DNA from: Sporosarcina sp. P33
GTDB taxonomy: Bacteria; Bacillota; Bacilli; Bacillales_A; Planococcaceae
NCBI RefSeq assembly: GCF_002077155.1
Contig: NZ_CP015027.1
Span: 1,590,501-1,654,500, forward strand
Reading direction: 5' to 3'
Length of the DNA stretch: 64,000 nt
Part shown: positions 10,158-20,155 of the stretch, piece after piece
How the letters are laid out: every line of letters starts with the position of its first letter
How positions within the stretch are numbered: the stretch's first letter is position 1
Position numbers and translations under genes: made by a program
The notes under the pieces: model-generated
What the model saw: only the letters and a program-made list of their open reading frames with translations
Told to the model about the DNA's origin: nothing
Databases searched by the model: none

Positions 10158-11246
10158 TCACGAAAGTTCTTGATCCCCGTCCGGTTCAGCCGACCGTTCG
10201 ATCTTCAGCCGGTCACGGAATAATTGCGCGCGGAGAATATCACGTTCATCCGATGTTAATTCTGTACCTGCATATTGCTGCAGATAGCCGGGCTGCATGA
10301 AAATCATCAATTCATTCAAAACACTCATGTCTATATTTTCTATGATATTTAAATCAATACCCAAACGGACGTCAGACAAACATTTTGCCGCTTCTGCCGA
10401 TGGAAGGATGCGCGCATGGGTCAGCGTCCCCAATGACCGGAATAATCTGTTCTCCAAGTGAACTTCTGATTTGGCGAGTAATAGTTCACGCGATTTCCTC
10501 TCGTGGGCAATCAGGCGCGCCGAAATGCTCTTCAAATCTTTCAGGATCTCCTCTTCGGATTTACCAAGCGTTATTTGATTGGAAATCTGATAAATATTCC
10601 CGAGAGCCTCACTGCCTTCCCCGTAACTCCCGCGCACAACCATTCCAAGACGCGAGATGGCAGGGATAATCCGCTCAATCTGTTTCGTGATTGTCAGTGC
10701 AGGCAAATGCATCATGACCGAAGCACGCATTCCTGTTCCGGTATTAGACGGACAGCTTGTCAAATAACCAAATGTCTCATCGAATGCATAATCGATGTTT
10801 TTTTCCATCTCGCTGTCGACCCGGTCGGCAAGTTCGTACGCCTCATCAATTTGAAAGCCCGGGTAAATGCATTGAATGCGGATATGATCTTCTTCATTAA
10901 CCATTATGCTGATCGTTTCATCTTCGGAAAGAAGAACAGAACCATGCTTTTCGGGATCAATCAACTGCGGGCTGACCAAGTGTTTCTCGACCAGTATTTG
11001 CCTCTGCAGCGGAGTCAAATCCACCATTGCTGTGCCCGTAAAGTGCTGATCCCGCATTTTACTGACCGCCTGATGTACCGCTTCATCCACTGCGGCGGCA
11101 TCTTCTTGTGATGCGCAGACAGGGAACAGATGATCCTGAAGATTGCGTGCCAGCCTGATTCTCGTAGACAGAACAATATCTGCATGTTCTCCTTCGGCTA
11201 CCATCCATCCCGTTAATTCCTGATTGATGAATTTCTCAAATGACAT
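10158..11246 (-). CDS. mcsB: Protein-arginine kinase McsB
   Basis: Phosphorylates arginine residues of misfolded proteins and of CtsR, tagging them for ClpC-ClpP. The 362-residue protein is homologous to phosphagen kinases: the N-terminal signature STRIRLARN binds phosphate, and CPSNTGTGMRASV contains the catalytic-loop cysteine region. The C-terminal part holds the segment thought to read phosphoarginine. The ATG at 11246 lies 8 nt after GGGGTGA and gives MSFEKFI, like the Bacillus protein; an upstream GTG at 11258 lacks such spacing. It overlaps mcsA by 11 nt, consistent with the kinase needing McsA as activator. Confidence 0.96.
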   Translation of the reverse strand: MSFEKFINQELTGWMVAEGEHADIVLSTRIRLARNLQDHLFPVCASQEDAAAVDEAVHQAVSKMRDQHFTGTAMVDLTPLQRQILVEKHLVSPQLIDPEKHGSVLLSEDETISIMVNEEDHIRIQCIYPGFQIDEAYELADRVDSEMEKNIDYAFDETFGYLTSCPSNTGTGMRASVMMHLPALTITKQIERIIPAISRLGMVVRGSYGEGSEALGNIYQISNQITLGKSEEEILKDLKSISARLIAHERKSRELLLAKSEVHLENRLFRSLGTLTHARILPSAEAAKCLSDVRLGIDLNIIENIDMSVLNELMIFMQPGYLQQYAGTELTSDERDILRAQLFRDRLKIERSAEPDGDQELS

Positions 11247-11787
11247 GCTGATCGTCACCCCCGTCGTCCAATTGCTGTTTCACCAGGTTTGCCTCATCCC
11301 GCAATGCCGCCGCTTCTTCAAAACGCTCTTCTTCCACGGCTTCTCGCATTTTCGTACGGATATCTTCGAGTTTTCTCTTTAAAGCAAAACGCTCATTCAG
11401 CGATACAGGGATCTTTCCTCCATGTTGTGTATGTCCATTATGCAGCTTGGCAAACACTCTCGGCAGCTGCTGACGGAAAGCATCGTAGCATGTCGCACAG
11501 CCGAACTTCCCTACATCGAGAAAACGATGGAAGGTCAGGCCGCAATTCGGACATTTAGGGCCATCCGGTAATTTTTCATCTGCCTTCTGTTCTGAAAACA
11601 GCTCTGATCCGCCAAGCCAATGTGCTAAAAACTGTTGAATCGATAAAGGTTCCTGGCCGGGGCTGAAAGAAAATGTTTGCGAATAAAATGCGCATTTATC
11701 ACATAAATGCCGCTCTGTTATGCCGGTTGGCGTCTCTTGCTTAAACACGACAGTCGCAGGCCGTTCTTTACAATTTTCACAAAGCAT
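11236..11787 (-). CDS. mcsA: McsA, zinc-binding activator of McsB
   Basis: Activator of the McsB arginine kinase in the CtsR heat-shock regulon. The 183 residues contain two pairs of CxxC motifs near the N-terminus (Cys3/Cys6 and Cys29/Cys32), two more in the middle (CPNC and CATC), and a C-terminal UVR domain (LKRKLEDIRTKMREAVEEE). The start ATG at 11787 follows a GAGGTGA ribosome-binding site. It lies 11 nt downstream of ctsR and overlaps mcsB, so all three are one transcription and translation unit. Confidence 0.95.
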   Translation of the reverse strand: MLCENCKERPATVVFKQETPTGITERHLCDKCAFYSQTFSFSPGQEPLSIQQFLAHWLGGSELFSEQKADEKLPDGPKCPNCGLTFHRFLDVGKFGCATCYDAFRQQLPRVFAKLHNGHTQHGGKIPVSLNERFALKRKLEDIRTKMREAVEEERFEEAAALRDEANLVKQQLDDGGDDQHVI

Positions 11788-11798
11788 GGTGATTCACC

Positions 11799-12269
11799 TC
11801 ATTCTATCTCTTCATAAATTAATGTGATTAACATAGCGCGAAGGATACGCGAACGCAGTGCATCGCGTTCAGGCAGCATATAACGCAATGTGGAACGGCC
11901 GACAGCTGCGAGCATCAGCTTGGCTTCACGCTCTGTAATCACTTCTTCTTCTATTAAACGGATGATGACGTCTTCAGCCATGGTGGAGGAGGCTTCCGTC
12001 TCCAGGACTTCCAATGCCTGTTCAAGCAATTCTTTACGGGAGTTAGTCTGTACGCGGTATATCCGGATATAGCCGCCGCCTCCGCGCTTCGATTCCACCG
12101 CATAACCTCTTTCGACTGTAAAGCGGGTTTTGATTACGTAGTTAATCTGCGAAGGTACGCATTGGAACTTTTCAGCTATTTCATTTCGTTTAATTTCTAT
12201 AGAAGCACTATCTTCCTTTTCGATAATGGACTTCAAATACCCTTCAATAATGTCAGAAATATTCCGCAT
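11799..12269 (-). CDS. ctsR: Transcriptional repressor CtsR
   Basis: Class III heat-shock repressor. The 156 residues include the winged helix-turn-helix: FQCVPSQINYVIKTRF as the helix-turn-helix and the glycine-rich wing ESKRGGGGYIRI, whose glycines act as the thermosensor in the family. The C-terminal dimerisation domain (TEREAKLMLAA) is complete. It heads the ctsR-mcsA-mcsB unit and is preceded by a perfect CtsR operator, so it represses itself. The MRNISDIIE start and the GAGGTGACGAG ribosome-binding site are typical. Confidence 0.97.
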   Translation of the reverse strand: MRNISDIIEGYLKSIIEKEDSASIEIKRNEIAEKFQCVPSQINYVIKTRFTVERGYAVESKRGGGGYIRIYRVQTNSRKELLEQALEVLETEASSTMAEDVIIRLIEEEVITEREAKLMLAAVGRSTLRYMLPERDALRSRILRAMLITLIYEEIE

Positions 12270-12304
12270 CTCGTCACCTCGTTTCGCTCAATCTTCCAGT
12301 TGAC

Positions 12305-12321
12305 TTTGACTATCTTTGACT
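12305..12321 (-). promoter_or_regulatory. CtsR operator of the ctsR operon
   Basis: The minus strand reads AGTCAAA-GAT-AGTCAAA, a perfect tandem heptad with 3-nt spacer. A third partial heptad (GTCAA) follows. It begins just after the -10 box of the ctsR promoter, so binding would block initiation. Confidence 0.93.
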
Positions 12322-12323
12322 TG

Positions 12324-12353
12324 ATTGTATCGCAGAAAACGGGCTGGATGCAA
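12324..12353 (-). promoter_or_regulatory. SigA-type promoter of ctsR-mcsA-mcsB
   Basis: -35 TTGCAT (plus 12348-12353), an 18-nt spacer and -10 TACAAT (plus 12324-12329), directly followed by the CtsR operator. The remainder of the ctsR-bioB gap (about 12360-12540) shows nothing recognisable. Confidence 0.75.
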
Positions 12354-12545
12354 TTGATTTGTTTGTATGTATACCTCAAGAAGCTAAAAGTTAATCTGAT
12401 GCTAGGTTGTCACTGTCGGCTGCTGATTATTCAATTTAACTCTAGACAAAATGCAAGAAGAGTACCGCAACGCCGCTGACAGGCATTCCAGTCAACAGCA
12501 GCTGCCGCAGCGGATGGAGTGCCCGCTCCCCCCTTCAGTCAAAAA

Positions 12546-12577
12546 AACTGTCACCGGAAGCTGATTCCGGGACAGTT
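12546..12577 (-). terminator. Terminator after bioB
   Basis: Stem AACTGTC/GACAGTT with an inner CCGGAA/TTCCGG arm. On the minus strand it is followed by TTTTTT just after the end of bioB. Confidence 0.85.
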
Positions 12578-12586
12578 CTTTTCGCG

Positions 12587-13588
12587 TTATATAGTTACGG
12601 GTTGTTGCCGCAATGGTTCCAAGTCTACTTCAAAGCCCATGTCTTCGAGCATTTTTCGATCCTGATCGTTTTCTTGGCCTGCTGTTGTCAGGTAGTCACC
12701 GATGAAGATGGAGTTGGCGGCGTAGAGGCCCAGCGGCTGGAGACTCCGCAAGTTTACTTCACGTCCGCCGGATAGGCGGATTTCTTTGCTAGGATTGATA
12801 AAGCGGAATAAGCAAAGGACTTTCAGGCAATAGCGCGGATCCAATTCAGATGTTCCTTCCAGCGGTGTCCCATCCACCGCGTGCAGAAAGTTTACAGGTA
12901 TCGAATCGGCATCGAGCGCGCGAAGGCTGTGCGCCATGGATATCACATCCTGTTTTGTTTCACGCATACCGATAATTACGCCCGAACACGGAGAAATTCC
13001 TGCTTCTTTGGCATGTCCGACAGTATTTACGCGATCATCATATGTATGTGATGTCGTGATATTCTCATGATGTTCCGCGGACGTGTTTAAGTTGTGGTTA
13101 TAGCGGTCAACTCCCGCTTCTTTCAGACGGACCGCCTGTTCAGGTTTTAAAATACCGAGACAAGCACAAACTGTCATCCCTTTGTGTTTTTCCTTGATCT
13201 GTCTGACGGAATCAATGACAATATCAAGTTCTTTTTCCCTCGGTCCGCGCCCGCTTGCCACGATACAATAGGTGCCCGCTTTATTGGCCGCGGCACGTTC
13301 TGCACCTTCAAGAATTTCTTCCGATTTCATCATGGCGTATTTCTCGACCGGCGCCTTAGAAACTATGGACTGCGCGCAGTAGCCGCAGTTCTCTGGACAA
13401 AGACCTGATTTCGTATTAATGATCATGTTTAACTTTACTTTGTTCCCAAAATAATGTGATCGAAGTGAGTAAGTCGCGTGCAGTAATAATAGCAGATCTT
13501 CGTCAGGGCTGTTTAATATTGCGAGCGCTTCCTCATCATTCAGCACGTGCCCCTCAAGAACTTTATTAGCCAATTGTTGATAATCCAT
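12587..13588 (-). CDS. bioB: Biotin synthase
   Basis: Radical-SAM enzyme that inserts sulfur into dethiobiotin to give biotin. The 333 residues contain the [4Fe-4S] cluster motif CPENCGYC (Cys64, Cys68, Cys71), the YNHNLNTS segment and RLSGGREVNL near the C-terminus, all diagnostic. The start ATG at 13588 overlaps the bioY stop codon (TAATG); a longer frame to 13735 runs back inside bioY and lacks family similarity. No other biotin-synthesis gene is nearby, so pimeloyl and dethiobiotin steps must be elsewhere or the cell salvages precursors. The pair is probably BirA-regulated. Confidence 0.96.
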   Translation of the reverse strand: MDYQQLANKVLEGHVLNDEEALAILNSPDEDLLLLLHATYSLRSHYFGNKVKLNMIINTKSGLCPENCGYCAQSIVSKAPVEKYAMMKSEEILEGAERAAANKAGTYCIVASGRGPREKELDIVIDSVRQIKEKHKGMTVCACLGILKPEQAVRLKEAGVDRYNHNLNTSAEHHENITTSHTYDDRVNTVGHAKEAGISPCSGVIIGMRETKQDVISMAHSLRALDADSIPVNFLHAVDGTPLEGTSELDPRYCLKVLCLFRFINPSKEIRLSGGREVNLRSLQPLGLYAANSIFIGDYLTTAGQENDQDRKMLEDMGFEVDLEPLRQQPVTI

Positions 13589-14187
13589 TATAATGTACGC
13601 CTCACTTTCAAATGTTTTGAAATCCTGAATGCAAAGATACCTGCCAGCGCTGCCAGAAGAAGATCTTTCGGTAACGGCGGAACCATCCACAGCCAGGCTA
13701 TTTTGTAGGTGAATACTTCCGGCGCAGCAGCCCACATTTTATAGGCCAAATACATCCAGTTCGTGCCCAGTATGTAATTGATTGCTGTTGCGACGTATGC
13801 TGCAATAATAAATGCAGGCAGTGAATGATTTTTCTCTACGATTTTTCCGGCTACATAGGCTATTAAAATGAACGTTACGATAAAACCAAATGTAGGACTC
13901 AAAATTTGGCCAAAGCCGCCCGAAAATTTAGCGAAAACCGGTGCGCCTGCCAGCCCGATTAACATATACACTGTCATGGACAGAGCGCCAAGACGGCTGC
14001 CTAGTAATAAACCTGACAGGATGGCAAAAAACGTCTGCAAAGTGATGGGGACGCCTCCGACCACCAAAAACGGTACGAATGAAGTGATGTTCGCTCCAAT
14101 CATCATCAAAGCTGCAAACATCCCGCTGTATACAATCGTCAGTGCACTGAATTTGCTCACGGGACGTCTTTCTGTTGCTGTTGTCAT
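13588..14187 (-). CDS. bioY: BioY biotin transporter (ECF S component)
   Basis: Substrate-binding membrane component of an energy-coupling-factor biotin importer. The 199 residues contain about six hydrophobic segments and the family features LLLGSRLGALSM and IGLAGAPVFAKFSGG. The energising EcfA/EcfT components are not in the window; BioY can work with shared ones. The ATG at 14187 follows AGAGGTGTC. It is translationally coupled to bioB through TAATG. Import and the last biosynthetic step are thus co-expressed under a biotin-responsive operator. Confidence 0.94.
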   Translation of the reverse strand: MTTATERRPVSKFSALTIVYSGMFAALMMIGANITSFVPFLVVGGVPITLQTFFAILSGLLLGSRLGALSMTVYMLIGLAGAPVFAKFSGGFGQILSPTFGFIVTFILIAYVAGKIVEKNHSLPAFIIAAYVATAINYILGTNWMYLAYKMWAAAPEVFTYKIAWLWMVPPLPKDLLLAALAGIFAFRISKHLKVRRTL

Positions 14188-14208
14188 TATGACACCTCTT
14201 TTTTCTTT

Positions 14209-14242
14209 TAGTTACTAGTAAAATGATAATGGTTAACTCAAT
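14209..14242 (-). promoter_or_regulatory. Probable BirA operator
   Basis: The minus strand carries TTGAGTTAACC, about 15 nt, then AGTAACTAAA, an imperfect match to the BirA-type palindrome TTGTTAACC-N15-GGTTAACAA. It overlaps the -10 of the bioY promoter. The left half-site is good and the right one degenerate. Confidence 0.65.
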
Positions 14243-14251
14243 TTGTGTCAA
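14223..14251 (-). promoter_or_regulatory. SigA-type promoter of bioY-bioB
   Basis: -35 TTGACA (plus 14246-14251), 17-nt spacer, -10 TATCAT (plus 14223-14228), overlapping the probable BirA operator. Confidence 0.75.
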
Positions 14252-14288
14252 TAACATATTTTTATAGGTTGACATAAAACAAAGCAAA

Positions 14289-14318
14289 AAAAAAGACCGC
14301 CAGCACAGCGCTGTCAGC
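14289..14318 (-). terminator. Terminator after small membrane protein gene
   Basis: A short imperfect GC-rich stem (GACAGC/GCGGTC) followed on the minus strand by nine T. It lies directly after the stop codon of the small gene at 14320. Confidence 0.65.
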
Positions 14319-14319
14319 C

Positions 14320-14517
14320 TTACTTTTTTTCGTCAATCTGTTCTTCTTTTTCTTTGCGGAATAAAATGGAGGAAAGCAGACCGCTGAATATAGCAGCTCC
14401 GATCGTAATGTACACCCGCATATCATAAGCAACTTCTTCGTAACTGTTGCCGAGCATAATCCAGGCAAGTGTGCCTACAAGAACAGCGATCGGAAAAGAG
14501 TATTTAAAAAACCGCAT
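14320..14517 (-). CDS. Small two-helix membrane protein, unknown function
   Basis: Not recognised as a named family. The 65 residues contain two hydrophobic stretches (about 8-24 and 36-53), separated by a short acidic loop (NSYEEVAYDMR), and end in a charged tail (FRKEKEEQIDEKK). A good ribosome-binding site, AAGGTGAGG, lies about 5 nt before the ATG, and a T-rich terminator follows, which supports a real gene. It is transcribed toward bioY but has its own terminator, so it is probably a separate unit. No function is proposed. Confidence 0.7.
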   Translation of the reverse strand: MRFFKYSFPIAVLVGTLAWIMLGNSYEEVAYDMRVYITIGAAIFSGLLSSILFRKEKEEQIDEKK

Positions 14518-14615
14518 AATACCTCACCTTTTCAAGTTATTCTTTCAATTTTATCATATCTGCAGCAGTTTCTCTATGAAACGAACCATCTTTATGAACT
14601 TCACTAATCGTTCAC

Positions 14616-14644
14616 TTGACGATGACCGACAAAGCCGCTATGAT
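14616..14644 (+). promoter_or_regulatory. SigA-type promoter of the S-box operon
   Basis: -35 TTGACG (14616-14621), 17-nt spacer, -10 TATGAT (14639-14644), about 35 nt upstream of the SAM riboswitch. Confidence 0.8.
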
Positions 14645-14680
14645 ATGGTTAGAATTATCGAAATAATTTAATAAGATCGT

Positions 14681-14845
14681 ATCTTATCAAGAGAAGCTGA
14701 GGGACTGGCCCGTCGACGCTTCAGCAACCAGCCATTTAGGCAAGGTGCTACTTCCAGCAGTATGTGATGTTGTCATACTGAAAAGATGAGAGGGAACTAG
14801 TCATTGAGATTACAAAGCCTTCTAATATACTTGAAGGCTTTTTTT
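14681..14845 (+). promoter_or_regulatory. SAM-I (S-box) riboswitch with terminator
   Basis: Aptamer signatures in order are CTTATCAAGAGAAGCTGAGGG, GCTTCAGCAACC, AAGGTGCTA and GATGAGAGG. An intrinsic terminator follows (AAAGCCTTC/GAAGGCTTT then T-run, 14814-14845). By family knowledge, SAM binding favours the terminator, so the downstream methionine genes are expressed when SAM is low. Confidence 0.96.
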
Positions 14846-14874
14846 AATTATAACGGTAAAGGGGAGACGGGATT

Positions 14875-16734
14875 ATGTCATTGCTGGAGAAACTTCAAAC
14901 AAATGTCCTCACTGCAGATGGGGCTATGGGAACCATTTTATATTCTTATGGAATTGATTATTGTTATGAAGAACTGAATATAGAAAAGCCTGAAATTATA
15001 GAAAAGATTCACCAGGATTATATTGAGGCAGGAGCAGATATCATTCAAACGAATACGTACAGTGCGAACGCTATTAAGCTGGCACGTTACGGGCTGGAGA
15101 ACCGCGTAACAGATTACAATAAAGCCGCCATTCAAATTGCCAAGCGCGCAGCTGCACCAGGCGGACAGTTTGTTTTAGGGACAATCGGCGGTCTGCGCGG
15201 TATTCGCAAAAGCGATGCGACGTTAGACGAAATTAAGAAAGTCGTTCTTGAACAGGCAGATGCATTATTGACCGGTGATCCGGACGGTCTGCTGTTGGAG
15301 ACGTACTATGATTTCGAGGAACTGTCTTCAGTTGTAACCACGTTGCGCGAGATTACAGATGTTCCATTGATTGCCCAAGTATCCATGCATGATCCCGGCG
15401 TTTTACAAAACGGACTTTCCTTGAATGATGCACTGCATCAGCTCGATTCACTCGGCGCTGAAATCGTAGGAGTCAACTGCCGCCTCGGTCCGTATCATAC
15501 AATTCAGGCATTCGAAAACGTCACCTTGCCGGAAAAAGCATTTTTATCCGCTTATCCAAACGCCAGCCTGCTGGATGTTGAAGACGGGCGAATTGTGTAT
15601 GAATCAGAAGCAGAGTATTTCGGCCGCGCCGCCGTGCTGCTGCGTGACCAGGGAGTTCGGCTGATCGGCGGATGCTGCGGTACAACGCCTAAACATATTA
15701 AAGCTGCCAAAACACGATTAGAAGGGCTGTCACCTGTTACTAAAAAAGTTGTACAGCCATCAAAACCGATTGTGATTCAGGAAGCCGGCCCTGTAAAGCA
15801 TCAGCCGCTCCATGAAAAGGCTAAAACAGAACGGACAGTGATTGTGGAACTGGATACACCGCGCCATCTGGAGACTGAAGATTACATTAAAGGGGCGAAC
15901 CTGCTGTATGATGCAGGCGTAGATGCAATTACGATGGCGGATAATTCACTGGCTTCCCCGCGGATCAGCAATATGGCGATGGGCTCTATTATAAAAATGC
16001 AGCATAATGTCCGTCCCCTTGTACACTTAACTTGCCGTGACCATAACTTAATCGGTCTGCAGTCACATTTAATGGGACTTGATGCTCTGGGCATACACGA
16101 TATCCTGGCCGTTACAGGTGACCCGACAAAAGTTGGCGACTTCCCGGGCGCAACAAGCGTCTACGATGTATCAAGCATGGAATTGCTGCAGCTGATCAAG
16201 AAACTGAATGAAGGAATTTCATTCTCCGGTAAACCATTGCGGAAAAAAGCGAATTTCTCTATTTCAGCGGCCTTCAATCCGAACGTGCGCGTCGTTGAAC
16301 GGGCCGTGCAGCGGCTGGAGAAGAAGATTGAAGCCGGTGCCGACTACTTCATTACGCAGCCAGTTTACACAAAAGAGAAAATCATCGAAGTATACGAGGC
16401 AACTAAACATTTGGATACACCAATATTCATTGGAATTATGCCATTGACGAATATACGGAATGCGGAATTCCTGCATCATGAAGTACCTGGAATTAAGCTG
16501 TCTGACGAAGTATTGGAAAGAATGCGCGAGTGCGGTGATGACCGGAAAAAAGCAACTGAAACAGGCATTGAAATTGCCAAGGAACTTATTGACACTGCGG
16601 CAAAGTATTTTAACGGCCTGTACCTCATCACCCCATTCCTGCGTTACGACATGACCTTAGAGCTGTATGAATATATTAAAGAAATAGATGAGAAGAAGGA
16701 GAGGGAATTAACACATGCAGAGACATCCTATTGA
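14875..16734 (+). CDS. yitJ: Homocysteine S-methyltransferase / methylenetetrahydrofolate reductase fusion (YitJ type)
   Basis: Two-domain enzyme of the methionine pathway. Residues 1-290 are a homocysteine-binding methyltransferase barrel with zinc ligands Cys202 (GVNCRLGP) and Cys267/Cys268 (GGCCGTTP). Residues about 320-600 are an MTHFR-type FAD barrel that makes 5-methyl-THF (LTCRDHNLIGLQ, AVTGDPTK, ITQPVYT). The length of 619 matches the Bacillus fusion. GGGGAGA precedes the ATG by 7 nt. It overlaps metH by 20 nt, so the reductase supplies methyl-THF directly to the downstream methionine synthase. Expression is under the S-box riboswitch. Confidence 0.95.
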   Translation: MSLLEKLQTNVLTADGAMGTILYSYGIDYCYEELNIEKPEIIEKIHQDYIEAGADIIQTNTYSANAIKLARYGLENRVTDYNKAAIQIAKRAAAPGGQFVLGTIGGLRGIRKSDATLDEIKKVVLEQADALLTGDPDGLLLETYYDFEELSSVVTTLREITDVPLIAQVSMHDPGVLQNGLSLNDALHQLDSLGAEIVGVNCRLGPYHTIQAFENVTLPEKAFLSAYPNASLLDVEDGRIVYESEAEYFGRAAVLLRDQGVRLIGGCCGTTPKHIKAAKTRLEGLSPVTKKVVQPSKPIVIQEAGPVKHQPLHEKAKTERTVIVELDTPRHLETEDYIKGANLLYDAGVDAITMADNSLASPRISNMAMGSIIKMQHNVRPLVHLTCRDHNLIGLQSHLMGLDALGIHDILAVTGDPTKVGDFPGATSVYDVSSMELLQLIKKLNEGISFSGKPLRKKANFSISAAFNPNVRVVERAVQRLEKKIEAGADYFITQPVYTKEKIIEVYEATKHLDTPIFIGIMPLTNIRNAEFLHHEVPGIKLSDEVLERMRECGDDRKKATETGIEIAKELIDTAAKYFNGLYLITPFLRYDMTLELYEYIKEIDEKKERELTHAETSY

Positions 16735-19700
16735 AGAACAACTAGAGAAACGAATCCTTATCATTGATGGCGCGATGGGAACCATGCTGCAAGCGGAAGA
16801 CCTCTCGACGGAAGACTTCGGCGGAGAAGAATACGATGGATGCAACGAATACCTCAGTGTGCTGCGGCCCGACATTTTAGAAAGAATCCATGACGAGTAC
16901 TTGGAAGCAGGCGCAGATATCATTTGCACCAATACTTTCGGCGGCACCCCGCTTGTATTAAACGAGTTCTCACTGGGGCACCGTGCAGATGAAATCAATG
17001 CAAAGTCGGTAGAAATCGCGAAAAAAAGTGCGGCAAAATACTCTACGCCGGAATGGCCGCGCTTCGTCGCAGGCGCAATCGGACCTACGACCAAGACACT
17101 TTCTGTCACCGGCGGCATTACGTTTGATGAGCTGTCCAATGATTTCTACGTACAGGCAAAAGCCCTTGTGGAGGCAGGAAGCGACCTGATCCTGATGGAA
17201 ACGAGCCAGGATATGCTAAACGTCAAAGCCGGCACCATCGGAATTAAAAAAGCATTTGAAGAACTTGGACGCGAAATACCCATTATGATTTCAGGTACAA
17301 TCGAGCCGATGGGTACAACGCTTGCGGGACAAAGTATCGAAGCATTCTATATTTCAATCGAACATACCAGCCCTCTTTCCGTCGGCCTGAACTGCGCAAC
17401 AGGCCCTGAATTCATGACGGATCACTTGCGTTCATTATCTGAATTGGCAACGAGCTATGTCACGTGCTACCCAAACGCCGGATTGCCCGACGAGGAAGGT
17501 CATTATCATGAATCGCCCGAGTCATTATCGAAAAAGCTGGAAGGCTTCGCTGAGAAAGGCTGGCTGAATATGGTCGGCGGATGCTGCGGCACAACACCTG
17601 ACCATATACGCGCAATACGGGAAGCAGTGAAAGATAAAGCTCCCCGTCAAATGCCCGAGTCTCCTCAAGGACACGCAGTTTCAGGTATTGAGCCCCTGTT
17701 ATACGATGATACATTGCGTCCGCTGCTGATCGGCGAACGCACAAACGTGATTGGCTCCCGTAAGTTTAAACAATTAATTGTGGAAGAAAAGTTTGAGGAA
17801 GCTTCTGAAATCGCACGCGCACAAGTGAAGCGCGGAGCCCATGTTCTTGATATCTGTCTTGCAAATCCAGATCGTGATGAGTTACTCGACATGACACGCT
17901 TTATGAAGGAAGTCGTGAAAAAAGTCAAAGTTCCGCTCGTCATCGACTCTACAGATGAAAATGTTATTGCAGAAGCATTGAAATTTTCTCAAGGTAAAGC
18001 AATCATTAACTCTATTAACCTGGAAGACGGTGAAGAGCGCTTCGACGCGGTTCTTCCATTGGTGAAGAAATATGGAGCCGCAGTTGTCGTCGGGACAATC
18101 GATGAAACTGGAATGGCGGTCACAAGAGAGCGTAAATTGGAAGTCGCGCTGCGATCCTATGACCTGTTAGTCAATAAATGGGGGATCCGCCCCGAGGATA
18201 TTATTTTCGATCCGCTGGTCTTCCCTGTCGGCACAGGAGATGAGCAGTATATTGGCTCGGCTGTAGAAACAATTGAAGGAATTCGCATGATCAAAGAAAA
18301 ACTTCCACGCACTCTTACGACCCTGGGCGTCAGTAACGTGTCATTCGGATTGCCGCCGGTTGGCCGTGAAGTGCTGAACGCAGTATATTTATATCACTGT
18401 ACACAAGCAGGCTTGGATTATGCGATTGTTAATACAGAGAAGCTGGAGCGTTACGCCTCCATTCCAGAGGATGAAATCAAGCTGGCGAACGACTTGCTGT
18501 TTACAACAACTGATGAGACGCTTGCGGATTTCACAGCTTTCTACAGAGGAAAGAAAAAAGAAAAGACGGAAAATGACATACCAAAAACCGTATCTGAACG
18601 CTTGGCTTACTATGTAGTGGAAGGCACGAAAGAAGGTCTGATTCCTGACTTGGATGCCGCTTTACAAACGTACGATGCACCGCTTGATATTATTAATGGA
18701 CCTTTAATGAAAGGAATGGCGGAAGTCGGAAGGCTGTTTAACGACAACCAGCTCATCGTAGCGGAAGTTCTGCAAAGCGCAGAAGTTATGAAAGCGTCTG
18801 TTTCATATCTGGAGCAGTTTATGGATAAGAAAGAAGACGACAGCGGAAAAGGCAAGATCGTACTGGCCACGGTAAAAGGCGATGTGCATGATATCGGGAA
18901 AAACCTGGTGGAAATTATTTTAAGTAATAATGGATTCAAAGTAATCGATATCGGAATCAAAGTGACACCTGCCGCTTTAATCGAAGTAATTCGGGAAGAA
19001 AAGCCCGACATTGTCGGTTTATCCGGCCTGCTCGTTAAGTCCGCGCAGCAAATGGTCTTGACCGCACAGGACTTCAAAGCGGCTGGCATCGATACACCTG
19101 TAATGGTCGGCGGAGCGGCACTGACAAGACGTTTTACTGAAACTAAAATTGCTCCTGAATATGACGGTCCCGTTATTTTTGCGAAAGATGCGATGCAGGG
19201 CCTTGATTTGGCAAACCGGCTGCAAAGTGAAGGCAAAGAAGCATTACTTGTAGAGCTTGCTGAAAGCATTGAAAAGCGGGAAACTAATGACGCGATTAAA
19301 GCAAGCCGCGGCGCTACTGCAGTCGCAGTCAAGCCGCGTCCTGTGAAAACTGTACGTTCTGACGTTCCAGTGTTCACGCCGACAGATTTGCGCCGGCGTG
19401 TAGTAAAAGATTATTCCGTTGCCCATTTACACCCTTATGTTAATATGCGCACATTGATTGGCCATCACCTCGGATTACGGGGAAATGTCGCCAAGATGCT
19501 TGAAAATAAAGATGAGCGGGCTGTGCAACTTCATGAAATGGTCACAGAGTTCCTGCAATCAGATAAAATGACCGCTTCCGGTATTTATCAGTTCTTCCCT
19601 GCCCAGGCAGACGGCGATGACGTGATCATTTACGACCCTGAAGATTCCAAAACGGAAATCGAGCGATTCACGTTCCCGCGCCAGGACAAAGAGCCATTCC

Positions 19701-20155
19701 TTTGCTTGGCTGATTACTTGAAAACGGTGGACAGCGGCGAGATGGATTACGTTGCTTTCATGCAAGTAACTGCCGGCAAGGGAGTTCGTGATTACGCAAA
19801 TAAACTGAAGGAAGAAGGGAAATTCCTTGAAAGCCATGCATTCCAGGCGACTGCTTTAGAACTGGCTGAAGGATTTGCCGAACGGATTCACCAGGAAATT
19901 CGAGATCAGTGGGGTTTCCCTGACCCGACAGACTTCACCATGCGCGAACGTTTCGCAGCCAAATACCAGGGGCAGCGATTCTCTTTCGGCTATCCGGCTT
20001 GTCCGAATCTGGAAGACCAGGCGAAACTCTTCAAACTCATCAAACCAGAAGATCACGGCGTCATCCTGACCGAAGAATTCATGATGGAACCAGAAGCATC
20101 CGTATCCGCCATCGTCTTCGCACACCCCGACGCACGATACTTCAACGTGGAATAA
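16715..20155 (+). CDS. metH: Cobalamin-dependent methionine synthase
   Basis: Transfers a methyl group from 5-methyl-THF to homocysteine via methylcobalamin. The full-length protein (1146 residues) has four modules: a homocysteine domain with zinc ligands Cys227, Cys290 and Cys291; a pterin-binding domain (about 350-610, [15 protein letters not shown]); a B12 module with the DxHxxG motif (Asp723, His725, Gly728), where His725 is the lower cobalt ligand; and a C-terminal SAM-dependent reactivation domain ([12 protein letters not shown] to end). The start ATG lies inside the end of yitJ. The organism therefore needs B12 or makes it, unlike B. subtilis, which relies on MetE. Confidence 0.97.
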   Translation: MQRHPIEEQLEKRILIIDGAMGTMLQAEDLSTEDFGGEEYDGCNEYLSVLRPDILERIHDEYLEAGADIICTNTFGGTPLVLNEFSLGHRADEINAKSVEIAKKSAAKYSTPEWPRFVAGAIGPTTKTLSVTGGITFDELSNDFYVQAKALVEAGSDLILMETSQDMLNVKAGTIGIKKAFEELGREIPIMISGTIEPMGTTLAGQSIEAFYISIEHTSPLSVGLNCATGPEFMTDHLRSLSELATSYVTCYPNAGLPDEEGHYHESPESLSKKLEGFAEKGWLNMVGGCCGTTPDHIRAIREAVKDKAPRQMPESPQGHAVSGIEPLLYDDTLRPLLIGERTNVIGSRKFKQLIVEEKFEEASEIARAQVKRGAHVLDICLANPDRDELLDMTRFMKEVVKKVKVPLVIDSTDENVIAEALKFSQGKAIINSINLEDGEERFDAVLPLVKKYGAAVVVGTIDETGMAVTRERKLEVALRSYDLLVNKWGIRPEDIIFDPLVFPVGTGDEQYIGSAVETIEGIRMIKEKLPRTLTTLGVSNVSFGLPPVGREVLNAVYLYHCTQAGLDYAIVNTEKLERYASIPEDEIKLANDLLFTTTDETLADFTAFYRGKKKEKTENDIPKTVSERLAYYVVEGTKEGLIPDLDAALQTYDAPLDIINGPLMKGMAEVGRLFNDNQLIVAEVLQSAEVMKASVSYLEQFMDKKEDDSGKGKIVLATVKGDVHDIGKNLVEIILSNNGFKVIDIGIKVTPAALIEVIREEKPDIVGLSGLLVKSAQQMVLTAQDFKAAGIDTPVMVGGAALTRRFTETKIAPEYDGPVIFAKDAMQGLDLANRLQSEGKEALLVELAESIEKRETNDAIKASRGATAVAVKPRPVKTVRSDVPVFTPTDLRRRVVKDYSVAHLHPYVNMRTLIGHHLGLRGNVAKMLENKDERAVQLHEMVTEFLQSDKMTASGIYQFFPAQADGDDVIIYDPEDSKTEIERFTFPRQDKEPFLCLADYLKTVDSGEMDYVAFMQVTAGKGVRDYANKLKEEGKFLESHAFQATALELAEGFAERIHQEIRDQWGFPDPTDFTMRERFAAKYQGQRFSFGYPACPNLEDQAKLFKLIKPEDHGVILTEEFMMEPEASVSAIVFAHPDARYFNVE

